Source of the DNA: UBA4064 sp050179135
GTDB lineage: Bacteria > Desulfobacterota > Desulfobacteria > Desulfobacterales > Desulfatirhabdiaceae
Reading direction: 5' to 3'
Assembly (NCBI GenBank): GCA_050179135.1
Contig: JBFXFK010000150.1
Span: 1-11,981 of the forward strand
DNA length: 11,981 nt
A program made the translations under genes and the position numbers. Positions within the stretch are counted from its first letter, which is position 1. Every line of letters begins with the position of its first letter. Below, in pieces: positions 5,225 through 11,981 of this stretch. Under the pieces are notes generated by a model. The model was not told the origin of the DNA, did not search any database, and worked only from the letters and a program-made list of their open reading frames with translations.

Positions 5225-6181
5225 ATGGAAATTATAGACAATCTCGAATCCATATCCCGTCCGTTTCACAATGCCGTTATCACCATCGGAAATTTTGACG
5301 GCGTGCATATCGGACATCAGGCCCTGTTTCACGAAGTGGTTGAAAAAGCGGATGCCATTGGCGGAACCGCCATTGCCATGACATTTGAACCCCATCCGCT
5401 TCGGGTACTCAAAAAAAACGGTGATCCCCCGCTCATCACACTCTATGAGCAGAAAGCCGAGCTGATTGCCAGTTCCGGCATCGATGTATTGATCTGTATC
5501 CCGTTTACGTCTCAATTTGCCGATATATCCGCAGACACGTTTGTCCGGGATATTCTGGTGAAGAAAATCGGCGTCACCGCCATTGTGACCGGAAAGGATT
5601 ACACCTTTGGCAAAAACCGCGAAGGCAACCTTCAGCTCCTGAAACACTTGGGGTCCGAATTGGGCCTGGAGGTGATTGTCTCGGACTGGATTCAAACCGG
5701 AACATGCCCGGATCGTATCAGCAGCACCCGGATACGCGAACTGGTCATGGGCGGGGAGATGGAAACCGCCCGGAAACTCCTGGGCAGACATTATCAGGTT
5801 CGCGGCGCCGTCGTAACCGGCCGGAACCGGGGTGGCAAGCTCCTGGGCTTTCCCACCGCCAACATTCACCTTCAGGATGAAATTTGCCCCAAAAGCGGCG
5901 TCTATGCGGTAACGGTTGACTGCCTGGGCAAAACATTCCAGGGCGTTGCCAACATTGGATACAGCCCGACATTCTGTGACAATCAGTTTACGGTGGAAGT
6001 TCATATCCTTGATTTTCATAATGATATTTATGGAAAACGGATTCGGGTGAATTTTGTCAAACGGATCCGGGATGAAAAAAAATTTTCCGGAATCGAGGCA
6101 CTGTCCCGACAGATTCGAACCGATATCGAAGACGCCCGTAACATTCTGTCTTTTCGCCACGTATCTGATGAATCCTGTTAA
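5225..6181 (+). CDS. ribF: Bifunctional riboflavin kinase / FAD synthetase
   Basis: 318 residues, close to E. coli RibF (about 313). The enzyme phosphorylates riboflavin to FMN and adenylylates FMN to FAD in the cytoplasm. The N-terminal nucleotidyltransferase domain has GNFDGVHIGH (22-31) and ISSTRIR (165-171). The C-terminal flavokinase domain has GRNRGGKLLGFPTANI (from G199; PTAN 210-213), GVYAVTV, GVANIGYSPTF and the EVHILDF strand with the expected catalytic glutamate (E259). An in-frame ATG at 5198 would add nine residues, but it has no ribosome-binding site and falls within the promoter region. The ATG at 5225 has AGGA 13 bases upstream, which is also only fair, so the start is not certain. 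It is the first gene of the plus-strand operon, and its end overlaps the next gene by 14 bases. Confidence 0.96.
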   Translation: MEIIDNLESISRPFHNAVITIGNFDGVHIGHQALFHEVVEKADAIGGTAIAMTFEPHPLRVLKKNGDPPLITLYEQKAELIASSGIDVLICIPFTSQFADISADTFVRDILVKKIGVTAIVTGKDYTFGKNREGNLQLLKHLGSELGLEVIVSDWIQTGTCPDRISSTRIRELVMGGEMETARKLLGRHYQVRGAVVTGRNRGGKLLGFPTANIHLQDEICPKSGVYAVTVDCLGKTFQGVANIGYSPTFCDNQFTVEVHILDFHNDIYGKRIRVNFVKRIRDEKKFSGIEALSRQIRTDIEDARNILSFRHVSDESC

Positions 6182-7241
6182 GCTCTGGATATCTCTGGCG
6201 GCAGGTTCGGCCATTTCGGCGATTGCGCTGTTTCTGGCATTCCGAAACGTGCCGATGTCGGAGCTGGCGGTCTATTTTAAATCCATTAACATCTGGTGGG
6301 CCGGCATCACGGCCATACTGGTGCTTGCCGGTTTTGCCATCCGGGCCTATCGGTGGAAGCTGATTGTGGAAACAGCCGCAACACTTCCCTACTGGAAGGC
6401 ATTTCATCCCCTGATGATCGGATTCATGATGAACTGTATTCTTCCGGGTCGGGTGGGAGAAGTGGCAAGGCCGGTCATTATTCAAAAAAATAACAACATT
6501 CCCTTTTCAACCGGCCTTGCCACGGTTGCGACCGAACGGATGCTGGATGCCCTGGTCCTGATTGTGCTGTTTGTCTGGATGATGACCGCGGTTGATATCG
6601 ATCCATCGTTTCAGATGACCGTCGGAGATATTGTCCTGAACCGGGATACCCTGATCAGACTGGCATCCGGAACCGTCAAACTGAGCATCGTACTGATTCT
6701 CGGAATTTTGACCGTCAGTATCGATATTTCCCGCAACTGGATCTGCGGCATGGTTACCCGGCTTCCGGCCCTGGCGTTTGGTCACTCCGGATGTCGTCGT
6801 TTTTTGGAATGCCGGATCAGCCGTCCCCTGATTCGAATCATTCATCATGTGGCCGGCGGCTTCAGGCTGATCAAATCCCCTTCCAAACTGGCAAACTGCA
6901 TGGTATTGTCTCTTGTAATCTGGGGACTCGCCGGACTGTCTTACTATACCATGTCCCTCGGATCACCGGGCATCGGTCTCGGCATTTGGGAAATGTTCAT
7001 TGTCATGATCATTGTCTGTTTTTTTATCGCCATCCCGTCGGTTCCGGGATTTTGGGGAATCTGGGAGGCGGGCGGTGTATTTGCACTGTCCCTGTTTGGC
7101 GTCTCTGCTTCAGACGCCGCCGGATTTACGCTGGTTAACCACGCCGTACAGATGTTTCCCATCATTCTTGTCGGATTGATTTCCGTCATGTTAACCGGCA
7201 TCAACATTTTTCATCTGGGCCGCGAAGCCCGGACCGTATGA
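6168..7241 (+). CDS. Flippase-like integral membrane protein (UPF0104/YbhN, LPG-synthase TM family)
   Basis: 357 residues from the ATG at 6168, which overlaps the ribF stop by 14 bases; longer in-frame starts would lie deep inside ribF. About eight hydrophobic segments are visible (for example 6-25, 42-60, 125-143, 171-187, 243-262, 274-292, 325-345). Family signatures are RAYRW (59-63), PGRVGEVAR (93-101), ATERMLD (121-127) and PSVPGFWGIWE (290-300). This matches the lysylphosphatidylglycerol synthase transmembrane/flippase domain as in MprF and YbhN. There is no C-terminal aminoacyltransferase domain, so it cannot make lysyl-PG itself; transport of a lipid or lipid-linked molecule is the usual inference. 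It has no good Shine-Dalgarno sequence and probably depends on coupling with ribF. The substrate cannot be told from sequence. Confidence 0.88.
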   Translation: MNPVKLWISLAAGSAISAIALFLAFRNVPMSELAVYFKSINIWWAGITAILVLAGFAIRAYRWKLIVETAATLPYWKAFHPLMIGFMMNCILPGRVGEVARPVIIQKNNNIPFSTGLATVATERMLDALVLIVLFVWMMTAVDIDPSFQMTVGDIVLNRDTLIRLASGTVKLSIVLILGILTVSIDISRNWICGMVTRLPALAFGHSGCRRFLECRISRPLIRIIHHVAGGFRLIKSPSKLANCMVLSLVIWGLAGLSYYTMSLGSPGIGLGIWEMFIVMIIVCFFIAIPSVPGFWGIWEAGGVFALSLFGVSASDAAGFTLVNHAVQMFPIILVGLISVMLTGINIFHLGREARTV

Positions 7242-7245
7242 CGTC

Positions 7246-7761
7246 ATGGAATCATTTAAAATATATACATTCCCGGATGAAATCCTGTTAAAACCCGCAG
7301 AACCGGTTGCTGAAATCGATGGAAACCTTCAAAAAACTATTGATATCATGGCCAAAACCATGTACCAGGCCCCTGGTGTGGGACTTGCGGCAACCCAGGT
7401 GGGGCTGAACCGGCAGCTTCTGATTTATGATATTCAACCCCGCGATGAAACACCGCTGTTGTCCACCCTGATCAACCCCAGAATCATTTCTCACGAAGGT
7501 GAAATCATTTCTCCCGAGGAAGGCTGCCTGAGTGTTCCGGATTTCCGGTCCGATGTCAAACGCTTCGAACGGATACTGGTGGAGGCTGTTGACAGGGACG
7601 GGAAACCCGTCCGCATCGAAGCAGAGGGGTTTCATGCCATTGTTCTCCAGCATGAAATCGATCATCTGAACGGCATTCTCTTTATCGACCGGATCAGCGC
7701 ATTGAAACGAAGCCTGTATAAAAAACGGGTACTGAAGCGGCTGAAGCAGAAAAAACCATGA
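7246..7761 (+). CDS. def: Peptide deformylase
   Basis: 171 residues, the usual length. It removes the formyl group from the N-terminal methionine of nascent proteins, using a divalent metal (normally Fe2+). All three active-site motifs are intact: GVGLAATQ (44-51), EGCLS (92-96, metal-binding C94) and HEIDH (136-140, metal-binding H136 and H140, catalytic E137). The C-terminus is Lys/Arg-rich (KKRVLKRLKQKK), plausibly a ribosome-binding helix as known for bacterial deformylases. It starts 4 bases after the preceding stop and overlaps fmt by 4 bases (ATGA), the common def-fmt pairing. Confidence 0.97.
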   Translation: MESFKIYTFPDEILLKPAEPVAEIDGNLQKTIDIMAKTMYQAPGVGLAATQVGLNRQLLIYDIQPRDETPLLSTLINPRIISHEGEIISPEEGCLSVPDFRSDVKRFERILVEAVDRDGKPVRIEAEGFHAIVLQHEIDHLNGILFIDRISALKRSLYKKRVLKRLKQKKP

Positions 7762-8699
7762 AATCTTCCCTGAACATCATATTTATGGGCACCCCGGAGT
7801 TTGCGGTTCCGGCACTGGAAGCCCTTCACCGGTCCCCGCACCATGTGGTCATGGTGGTGACGCAGCCGGACCGGCCGGTCGGCAGAGGGAAAAAAATTCT
7901 GGCAACACCGGTCAAACAGGCCGCACTGGGCATGGGCTATCCTGTTTTTCAACCCCTGTCGCTCAAAACACCGGATGCCCGGGACAGCCTTGCCAAATCC
8001 GCTCCGGATGTGATCGTTGTGGTCGCATATGGCCAGATACTGCCTGCCGCCATTCTGAAAATTCCCGCTCTGGGGTGTCTCAATATCCATGCATCGCTTC
8101 TGCCCCGCTATCGGGGACCGGCGCCGATTCAGTGGGCCATCATCAACCGGGATGCCGAAACCGGCGTCACCATCATGAAACTGGATGCCGGTCTGGATAC
8201 CGGAGATATCTTGCTGACCCAATCCACGCCCATCCGTCCCGATGACACGGCGGCAGACCTTCATGACCGGCTGGCAGTCATGGGATCGACCCTGCTTCTG
8301 GAAGCCATTGCCGATTTCGAAATGACATGCAAATTTGCGACGCCTCAAAATCACAGTCTGGCCACCTATGCCCCCATGCTGAAAAAATCGGATGGTCATA
8401 TTGACTGGAATCAGTCTGCAGAAGATATCGATGCCCGGGTTCGGGGAATGGCGCCATGGCCGGGCGCCTATACCTTTCTGGATGACAAACGTCTGAAAAT
8501 TCATCAGGTCAGACCTGTGTCCCTGACCGCCACCCATTCGCCGGGAACCGTCATTCCCGGTCCCTCCGACGAGTTGTGGGTGGCCTGTGGCAGTCATGTC
8601 CTGGCGATTTTGGTGGTTCAGCCGGAATCCGGCAAACGCCTGTCAACCGGTGTGTTTCTGAAAGGCCACCCGGTACCACCCGGAACCCGGTTGTCCTGA
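7758..8699 (+). CDS. fmt: Methionyl-tRNA formyltransferase
   Basis: 313 residues. It transfers formyl from 10-formyl-tetrahydrofolate to Met-tRNA(fMet), making the initiator tRNA. The N-terminal formyltransferase domain has the catalytic set N109, H111 and D147 and the loop SLLPRYRG (113-120) followed by GLDTGD. The C-terminal OB-like domain that grips the tRNA begins around residue 208, with DGHIDW and RGMAPWPGAYT. The start overlaps def by 4 bases and the stop overlaps rsmB by one base (TGATG). Nothing is missing. Confidence 0.97.
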   Translation: MKSSLNIIFMGTPEFAVPALEALHRSPHHVVMVVTQPDRPVGRGKKILATPVKQAALGMGYPVFQPLSLKTPDARDSLAKSAPDVIVVVAYGQILPAAILKIPALGCLNIHASLLPRYRGPAPIQWAIINRDAETGVTIMKLDAGLDTGDILLTQSTPIRPDDTAADLHDRLAVMGSTLLLEAIADFEMTCKFATPQNHSLATYAPMLKKSDGHIDWNQSAEDIDARVRGMAPWPGAYTFLDDKRLKIHQVRPVSLTATHSPGTVIPGPSDELWVACGSHVLAILVVQPESGKRLSTGVFLKGHPVPPGTRLS

Positions 8700-10093
8700 T
8701 GATAAAAACCATTCCGCCCGCCATTTCATCAGATTCCCGCAGCCTAGCATGGAAAATTCTGGTTTCGCTTTCAAAAAGCGACAAGACCCTGGACAGCATC
8801 CTGTCCGATCTGCTGGATAAAACCCCTGGCATTTCCGCATCCGACCGGCATCTGATCTATGCCATTGTTTATGGCGTGCTGAGATCCCGCGCCAGACTCG
8901 ACTGGATTTTGGGCAAATTTTCAAAAACCCCGCCGGACCGGCTTGATCCGGATATTTTCTGGATTCTTCGAATCGGCCTGTTCCAAATTCTGTATCTGGA
9001 TCGCATTCCGGACTCGGCCGCGGTCAATACATCCGTCAACCTGGTCAAACAGACGGCCAAGCCCTGGCTGACCGGTTTTGTGAACGGCGTGTTGCGGCAG
9101 GCCATTCGTCACAGTCAATCCATCACCTTTCCGGATATTGAAAAAAATCCGGTTCAGGCCATTTCCATCACCCGATCCATGCCCGAATGGATCGTCAACC
9201 GATGGATTGACCGGTTTGGCGTGTTGGAGACCGATGCATTGTGTGCCTTCCTGAACACCATTCCCCCCATCACCCTGCGGGCCAACACCCGGAACCTCGA
9301 CAGACAGACCCTGGCCCAAAAACTGATTCATCAGGCTGATAAACTGGAGCTGACAGATGTTTCTCCCGATGGCATCCGGCTGATGGGACTCAGGACCCGC
9401 ATCGACCAACTTTCCGGATTTGACCAGGGAGATTTCCAGATACAGGATGAGGCAGCCCAACTGGTCAGCCTGATGCTGAATCCACGTCCCGGAGAAATTG
9501 TTCTGGACGCCTGTGCGGGAAAAGGGGGAAAAACCGGGCATATGTCCCAGTTGATGGCCAATCAGGGACAGATATTTGCCGTGGATATGCTGCCGGACAG
9601 AATGATCAGGTTGAATGCGGAAATGCAGCGGCTCCGGGTGTCCTGTGTCACCACACGGGTGCATGACTGGGGATCGGATATAAAACCGGATTTGCCGGCA
9701 TGCTTCGACCGGATTCTGGTGGATGCCCCCTGTTCGGGCCTCGGGGTGCTGCGACGGAATCCGGACATTCGGTGGCGCACATCCCGTCAGAATCTGAAAA
9801 TTTTTCAGGACCGCCAAAAATGGCTCCTGGACAGGACCATTGCATGGTTGAAGCCCGGAGGACATCTGGTGTATGCCGTATGCAGCATGGAACCGGAGGA
9901 AACAGATGCGGTTATTCAGACCATTCTGGCAAACCACCCCGGGATGGCTGTGGACCCTGTGCCTGACGGTTTGCCGGATACGGCGGCGCCATTCATTGAT
10001 TCGTCAGGATTTCTGAGGACAATTCCCCACCGGTGTAACATGGACGGTTTTTTTGCCGTCAGCCTGGTAAAAAGGAAGGAGAATTCACCATGA
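8699..10093 (+). CDS. rsmB: 16S rRNA (cytosine-C5) methyltransferase RsmB/Sun
   Basis: 464 residues from ATG at 8699, which overlaps the fmt stop by one base; the earlier in-frame region lies inside fmt. RsmB methylates C967 (E. coli numbering) of 16S rRNA with S-adenosylmethionine. A NusB-like RNA-binding domain covers about residues 12-140. The Rossmann methyltransferase domain has the SAM motif DACAGKGGKTG (270-280), motif IV VDAPCSGLG (C345) and motif VI YAVCSMEPEE (C395). In this family the motif VI cysteine attacks the base and the motif IV cysteine helps release the product; both are present. The protein is slightly longer than E. coli RsmB (429). The 3' end carries AAGGAG, the ribosome-binding site of galE. 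Confidence 0.95.
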   Translation: MIKTIPPAISSDSRSLAWKILVSLSKSDKTLDSILSDLLDKTPGISASDRHLIYAIVYGVLRSRARLDWILGKFSKTPPDRLDPDIFWILRIGLFQILYLDRIPDSAAVNTSVNLVKQTAKPWLTGFVNGVLRQAIRHSQSITFPDIEKNPVQAISITRSMPEWIVNRWIDRFGVLETDALCAFLNTIPPITLRANTRNLDRQTLAQKLIHQADKLELTDVSPDGIRLMGLRTRIDQLSGFDQGDFQIQDEAAQLVSLMLNPRPGEIVLDACAGKGGKTGHMSQLMANQGQIFAVDMLPDRMIRLNAEMQRLRVSCVTTRVHDWGSDIKPDLPACFDRILVDAPCSGLGVLRRNPDIRWRTSRQNLKIFQDRQKWLLDRTIAWLKPGGHLVYAVCSMEPEETDAVIQTILANHPGMAVDPVPDGLPDTAAPFIDSSGFLRTIPHRCNMDGFFAVSLVKRKENSP

Positions 10094-11103
10094 ATATTCT
10101 GATCACCGGAGGCGCCGGATACATCGGCAGCCACACCTGTATCGAACTGCTGAATGCCGGACACGCCCTGACGGTTGTGGATAATCTGGCCAACAGCAAG
10201 ATGGAGTCCCTCAGGCGGGTCGAAAAGATTGCCGGAAAGCCGCTCCGCTTCCATCAGGTGGATCTGACGGATCAGCCTGGCCTGACTGCTGTTTTCAGGG
10301 CGGGTCAGGTGGATGCCGTCATTCATTTTGCCGGTTACAAAGCCGTGAACGAGTCGGTTGAAAAGCCCATGCTTTACTATCGAAACAATGTCATGGGCAG
10401 CATCGTCCTGTTTGAGGTCATGGCCGCATTCGGGGTAAAAAATCTGGTGTTCAGCTCCTCCTGCACCGTATATGGCGATCCGGCCAGTGTGCCGATCCGG
10501 GAAGATTTTCCCCTCAATCCCGCCAATCCCTATGGCCGGACCAAACTGATGGTCGAGGACATGCTTCGGGACATGGCGGTTTCGGACCCTTCCTGGAACC
10601 TGGCGATCCTGCGATATTTCAACCCGGTTGGCGCACATGAAAGCGGGCTGATCGGTGAGGATCCCAATGACATTCCCAACAATCTGCTGCCCTATGTGGC
10701 CCAGGTGGCCGTGGGCCGACGCCAGGCGGTGCGGGTTTTTGGCAATGACTATCCCACACCCGATGGCACCGGCGTCCGGGATTACATTCATGTGGTGGAT
10801 CTCGCGGCCGGCCATCTGTTTGCACTGGAACGGCTGAAATCCAATCCCGGTATCCTGACCCTCAACCTGGGAACCGGAAACGGGACCAGCGTTCTGGAAA
10901 TGATCGCAGCCTTTGAAACCGCATCGGGAAGACCCGTACCCTATCAGATTGTCGGCAGACGGGCCGGTGATATTGCCACGGCCTATGCCGATCCGTCTCT
11001 GGCATTTCAGGAAACGGGATGGAAAGCCGAACGGGATATTCTCGACATGTGCCGGGACGCATGGAAATGGCAGTCCCAAAATCCGGATGGTTATTTGACC
11101 TAA
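10090..11103 (+). CDS. galE: UDP-glucose 4-epimerase, possibly also acting on UDP-GlcNAc
   Basis: 337 residues. This NAD-dependent extended short-chain dehydrogenase/reductase interconverts UDP-glucose and UDP-galactose. The NAD loop is GGAGYIGSH (7-15), the catalytic serine S124 (in SSSCTVYG) and the YxxxK pair Y148/K152 (in NPYGRTK). GTGVRDYIHVVDL follows near residues 227-238. The position matching E. coli Tyr299, which narrows the pocket, is alanine here (A298 in GDIATAYADP). In human GALE it is cysteine, and that enzyme also accepts UDP-N-acetylhexosamines, so a broad substrate range is plausible. It overlaps rsmB by 4 bases (ATGA) with AGGAG 8-9 bases upstream. The next gene is glmM, on the route to UDP-GlcNAc. 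Confidence 0.94.
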   Translation: MNILITGGAGYIGSHTCIELLNAGHALTVVDNLANSKMESLRRVEKIAGKPLRFHQVDLTDQPGLTAVFRAGQVDAVIHFAGYKAVNESVEKPMLYYRNNVMGSIVLFEVMAAFGVKNLVFSSSCTVYGDPASVPIREDFPLNPANPYGRTKLMVEDMLRDMAVSDPSWNLAILRYFNPVGAHESGLIGEDPNDIPNNLLPYVAQVAVGRRQAVRVFGNDYPTPDGTGVRDYIHVVDLAAGHLFALERLKSNPGILTLNLGTGNGTSVLEMIAAFETASGRPVPYQIVGRRAGDIATAYADPSLAFQETGWKAERDILDMCRDAWKWQSQNPDGYLT

Positions 11104-11165
11104 ATCTTTGAACACTTCCGGTGTGCCGGTGTCCACTATGTCCATTGAGGTACAATAAGGCTGAA

Positions 11166-11204
11166 GACGGTGGATGAAAGCACGTTCCAGACATCCACAT
11201 CGTC
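11166..11204 (+). promoter_or_regulatory. Leader hairpin before glmM, role unknown
   Basis: In the 141-base galE-glmM spacer, GACGGTGGATG (11166-11176) can pair with CATCCAC-at-CGTC (11192-11204): 11 pairs with a two-base bulge and a 15-base loop. GGTGGA can alternatively pair with TCCACC at 11203-11208. No T-run follows, so it is not a simple terminator. It ends about 25 bases before the glmM ribosome-binding site. I found no convincing separate promoter in the spacer. Confidence 0.35.
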
Positions 11205-11244
11205 CACCCGGTCCATGAACACGATAACAGGAGTAATATCAGAT

Positions 11245-11981
11245 ATGCCCGAGCTGTTTGGTACAGATGGCATCCGGAATGCGGTCAATGAATATCCCAT
11301 GACCGCTGAAATGGTTCTGTCCATCGGAAAAGGGATTGGCCGTTTTTTTACCGGCAGCGGGCCATCGCCCATTGTCATCGGAAAGGATACCCGCCTTTCC
11401 GGTGACCTGTTTGAACATGCCTTGGCTGCCGGCATCAGTGCATCCGGAACCGATGTGCTGCTTCTGGGGGTCATTCCCACGCCGGGTGTTGCCCATGCGG
11501 TCCAACTGCTTCAGGCAAAAGCCGGTATTGTCATATCCGCATCCCACAATCCCTGGACCGATAACGGCATCAAGGTCTTTGATCCGGCGGGTTTCAAACT
11601 GTCCGAGTCGTTGGAACAGAAGCTCGAACAGGTGATTTTGGGTGCAGAAACATCTCAAAAACACCTGTCCTCCGCCCTGTCCGGCAGAATCCGGTTCCAT
11701 CATGACGCCTGTGCCAACTACCGCGATTTTCTGATCCGGACCGCATCCGATGATCAATTTTCATTGAAGGGCGTCCGCATGGTGGTGGATTGTGCCAACG
11801 GGGCTACGGCTCAGGTGGCCCCGGATGTGTTCAGGCGCCTCGGGGCATCTGTCGCGGTATTGTCAGCCAGTCCGGATGGCCGGAATATCAATGAGGGGTG
11901 CGGGTCAGAGCAACCGGCAGCGATGGCTGCATCGGTTCAGAAAACAGGTGCTGCAGTCGGGTTTGCATTTGATGGAGATGG
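11245..11981 (+). CDS. glmM: Phosphoglucosamine mutase, C-terminal part missing
   Basis: GlmM converts glucosamine-6-phosphate to glucosamine-1-phosphate, the precursor of UDP-GlcNAc for peptidoglycan and lipopolysaccharide. The first 245 codons are present. The start MPELFGTDGIR is typical of GlmM, and AGGAG lies 11 bases before the ATG. The phosphoserine motif SASHNP has the active serine at S100 (E. coli S102). The metal-binding loop begins at the right edge (FAFDGDG, D243 and D245), where the window stops. The FGTDGIR start and position next to a nucleotide-sugar gene favour glmM over a general phosphoglucomutase/phosphomannomutase. Confidence 0.95.
   Translation, partial: MPELFGTDGIRNAVNEYPMTAEMVLSIGKGIGRFFTGSGPSPIVIGKDTRLSGDLFEHALAAGISASGTDVLLLGVIPTPGVAHAVQLLQAKAGIVISASHNPWTDNGIKVFDPAGFKLSESLEQKLEQVILGAETSQKHLSSALSGRIRFHHDACANYRDFLIRTASDDQFSLKGVRMVVDCANGATAQVAPDVFRRLGASVAVLSASPDGRNINEGCGSEQPAAMAASVQKTGAAVGFAFDGD

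Noticed and set aside
9916..11145. A 409-residue open frame on the minus strand opposite galE
   Set aside because: It overlaps galE end to end, and galE has intact motifs; the antisense product has odd composition and no family motif. The same reasoning removes the long antisense frames opposite fmt (7662-8597), ribF (5150-6214) and rsmB (8921-9937).
11104..11160. TACAAT near 11152 as a -10 box for glmM
   Set aside because: No acceptable -35 hexamer is found 16-18 bases upstream, so it may be chance.

Overview
This is a bacterial chromosomal window with one 100-base run of Ns at 1311-1410. It looks like Desulfobacterota (sulfate-reducer-type delta-proteobacteria). That placement is an inference from moderate GC, the ribF / flippase-like / def / fmt / rsmB gene order and the style of the SPFH genes; no phylogenetic marker was tested.

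Left part, all on the minus strand (1-5196). The 3'-truncated gene at 1-816 is a fold-type II PLP ammonia-lyase. Upstream of it, behind a hairpin terminator (861-897), is an unrecognised 107-residue protein gene (941-1264). An assembly gap follows, and a strong sigma70-type promoter (1431-1459) fires into it. Next comes an overlapping pair of paralogous membrane-anchored SPFH/band-7 proteins (3266-4834 is translated first, then 1482-3269). Each has one N-terminal membrane segment, three tandem repeats of about 57 residues, an SPFH core, a long coiled coil and a short tail. This is the most unusual part of the window: the order repeats, SPFH-like domain, long helix is that of the eukaryotic major vault protein, but tethered to a membrane. 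A tRNA-Leu(CAG) gene with its own promoter and terminator lies upstream (5040-5126).

Right part, all on the plus strand (5145-11981). A tightly packed operon starts from a promoter that overlaps the tRNA promoter back to back, the two sharing one -10 hexamer. Its order is ribF (FMN/FAD synthesis), a flippase-like membrane protein (UPF0104/YbhN-type), def and fmt (N-formylmethionine cycle), rsmB (16S rRNA m5C methyltransferase) and galE (UDP-hexose 4-epimerase). Junctions overlap by 1-14 nt, except for a 4-nt gap before def, so the genes are probably co-transcribed and translationally coupled. After 141 nt containing a hairpin, glmM (phosphoglucosamine mutase) begins and runs off the right edge.

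How they work together: fmt and def add and remove the formyl group at the two ends of protein initiation and maturation, and rsmB modifies the ribosome, so that block is translation housekeeping. GalE and GlmM sit together on the nucleotide-sugar/cell-envelope side; the GalE gate residue is small, compatible with UDP-N-acetylhexosamine substrates. The SPFH pair is probably an envelope scaffold, and its substrate or partner cannot be read from this window.
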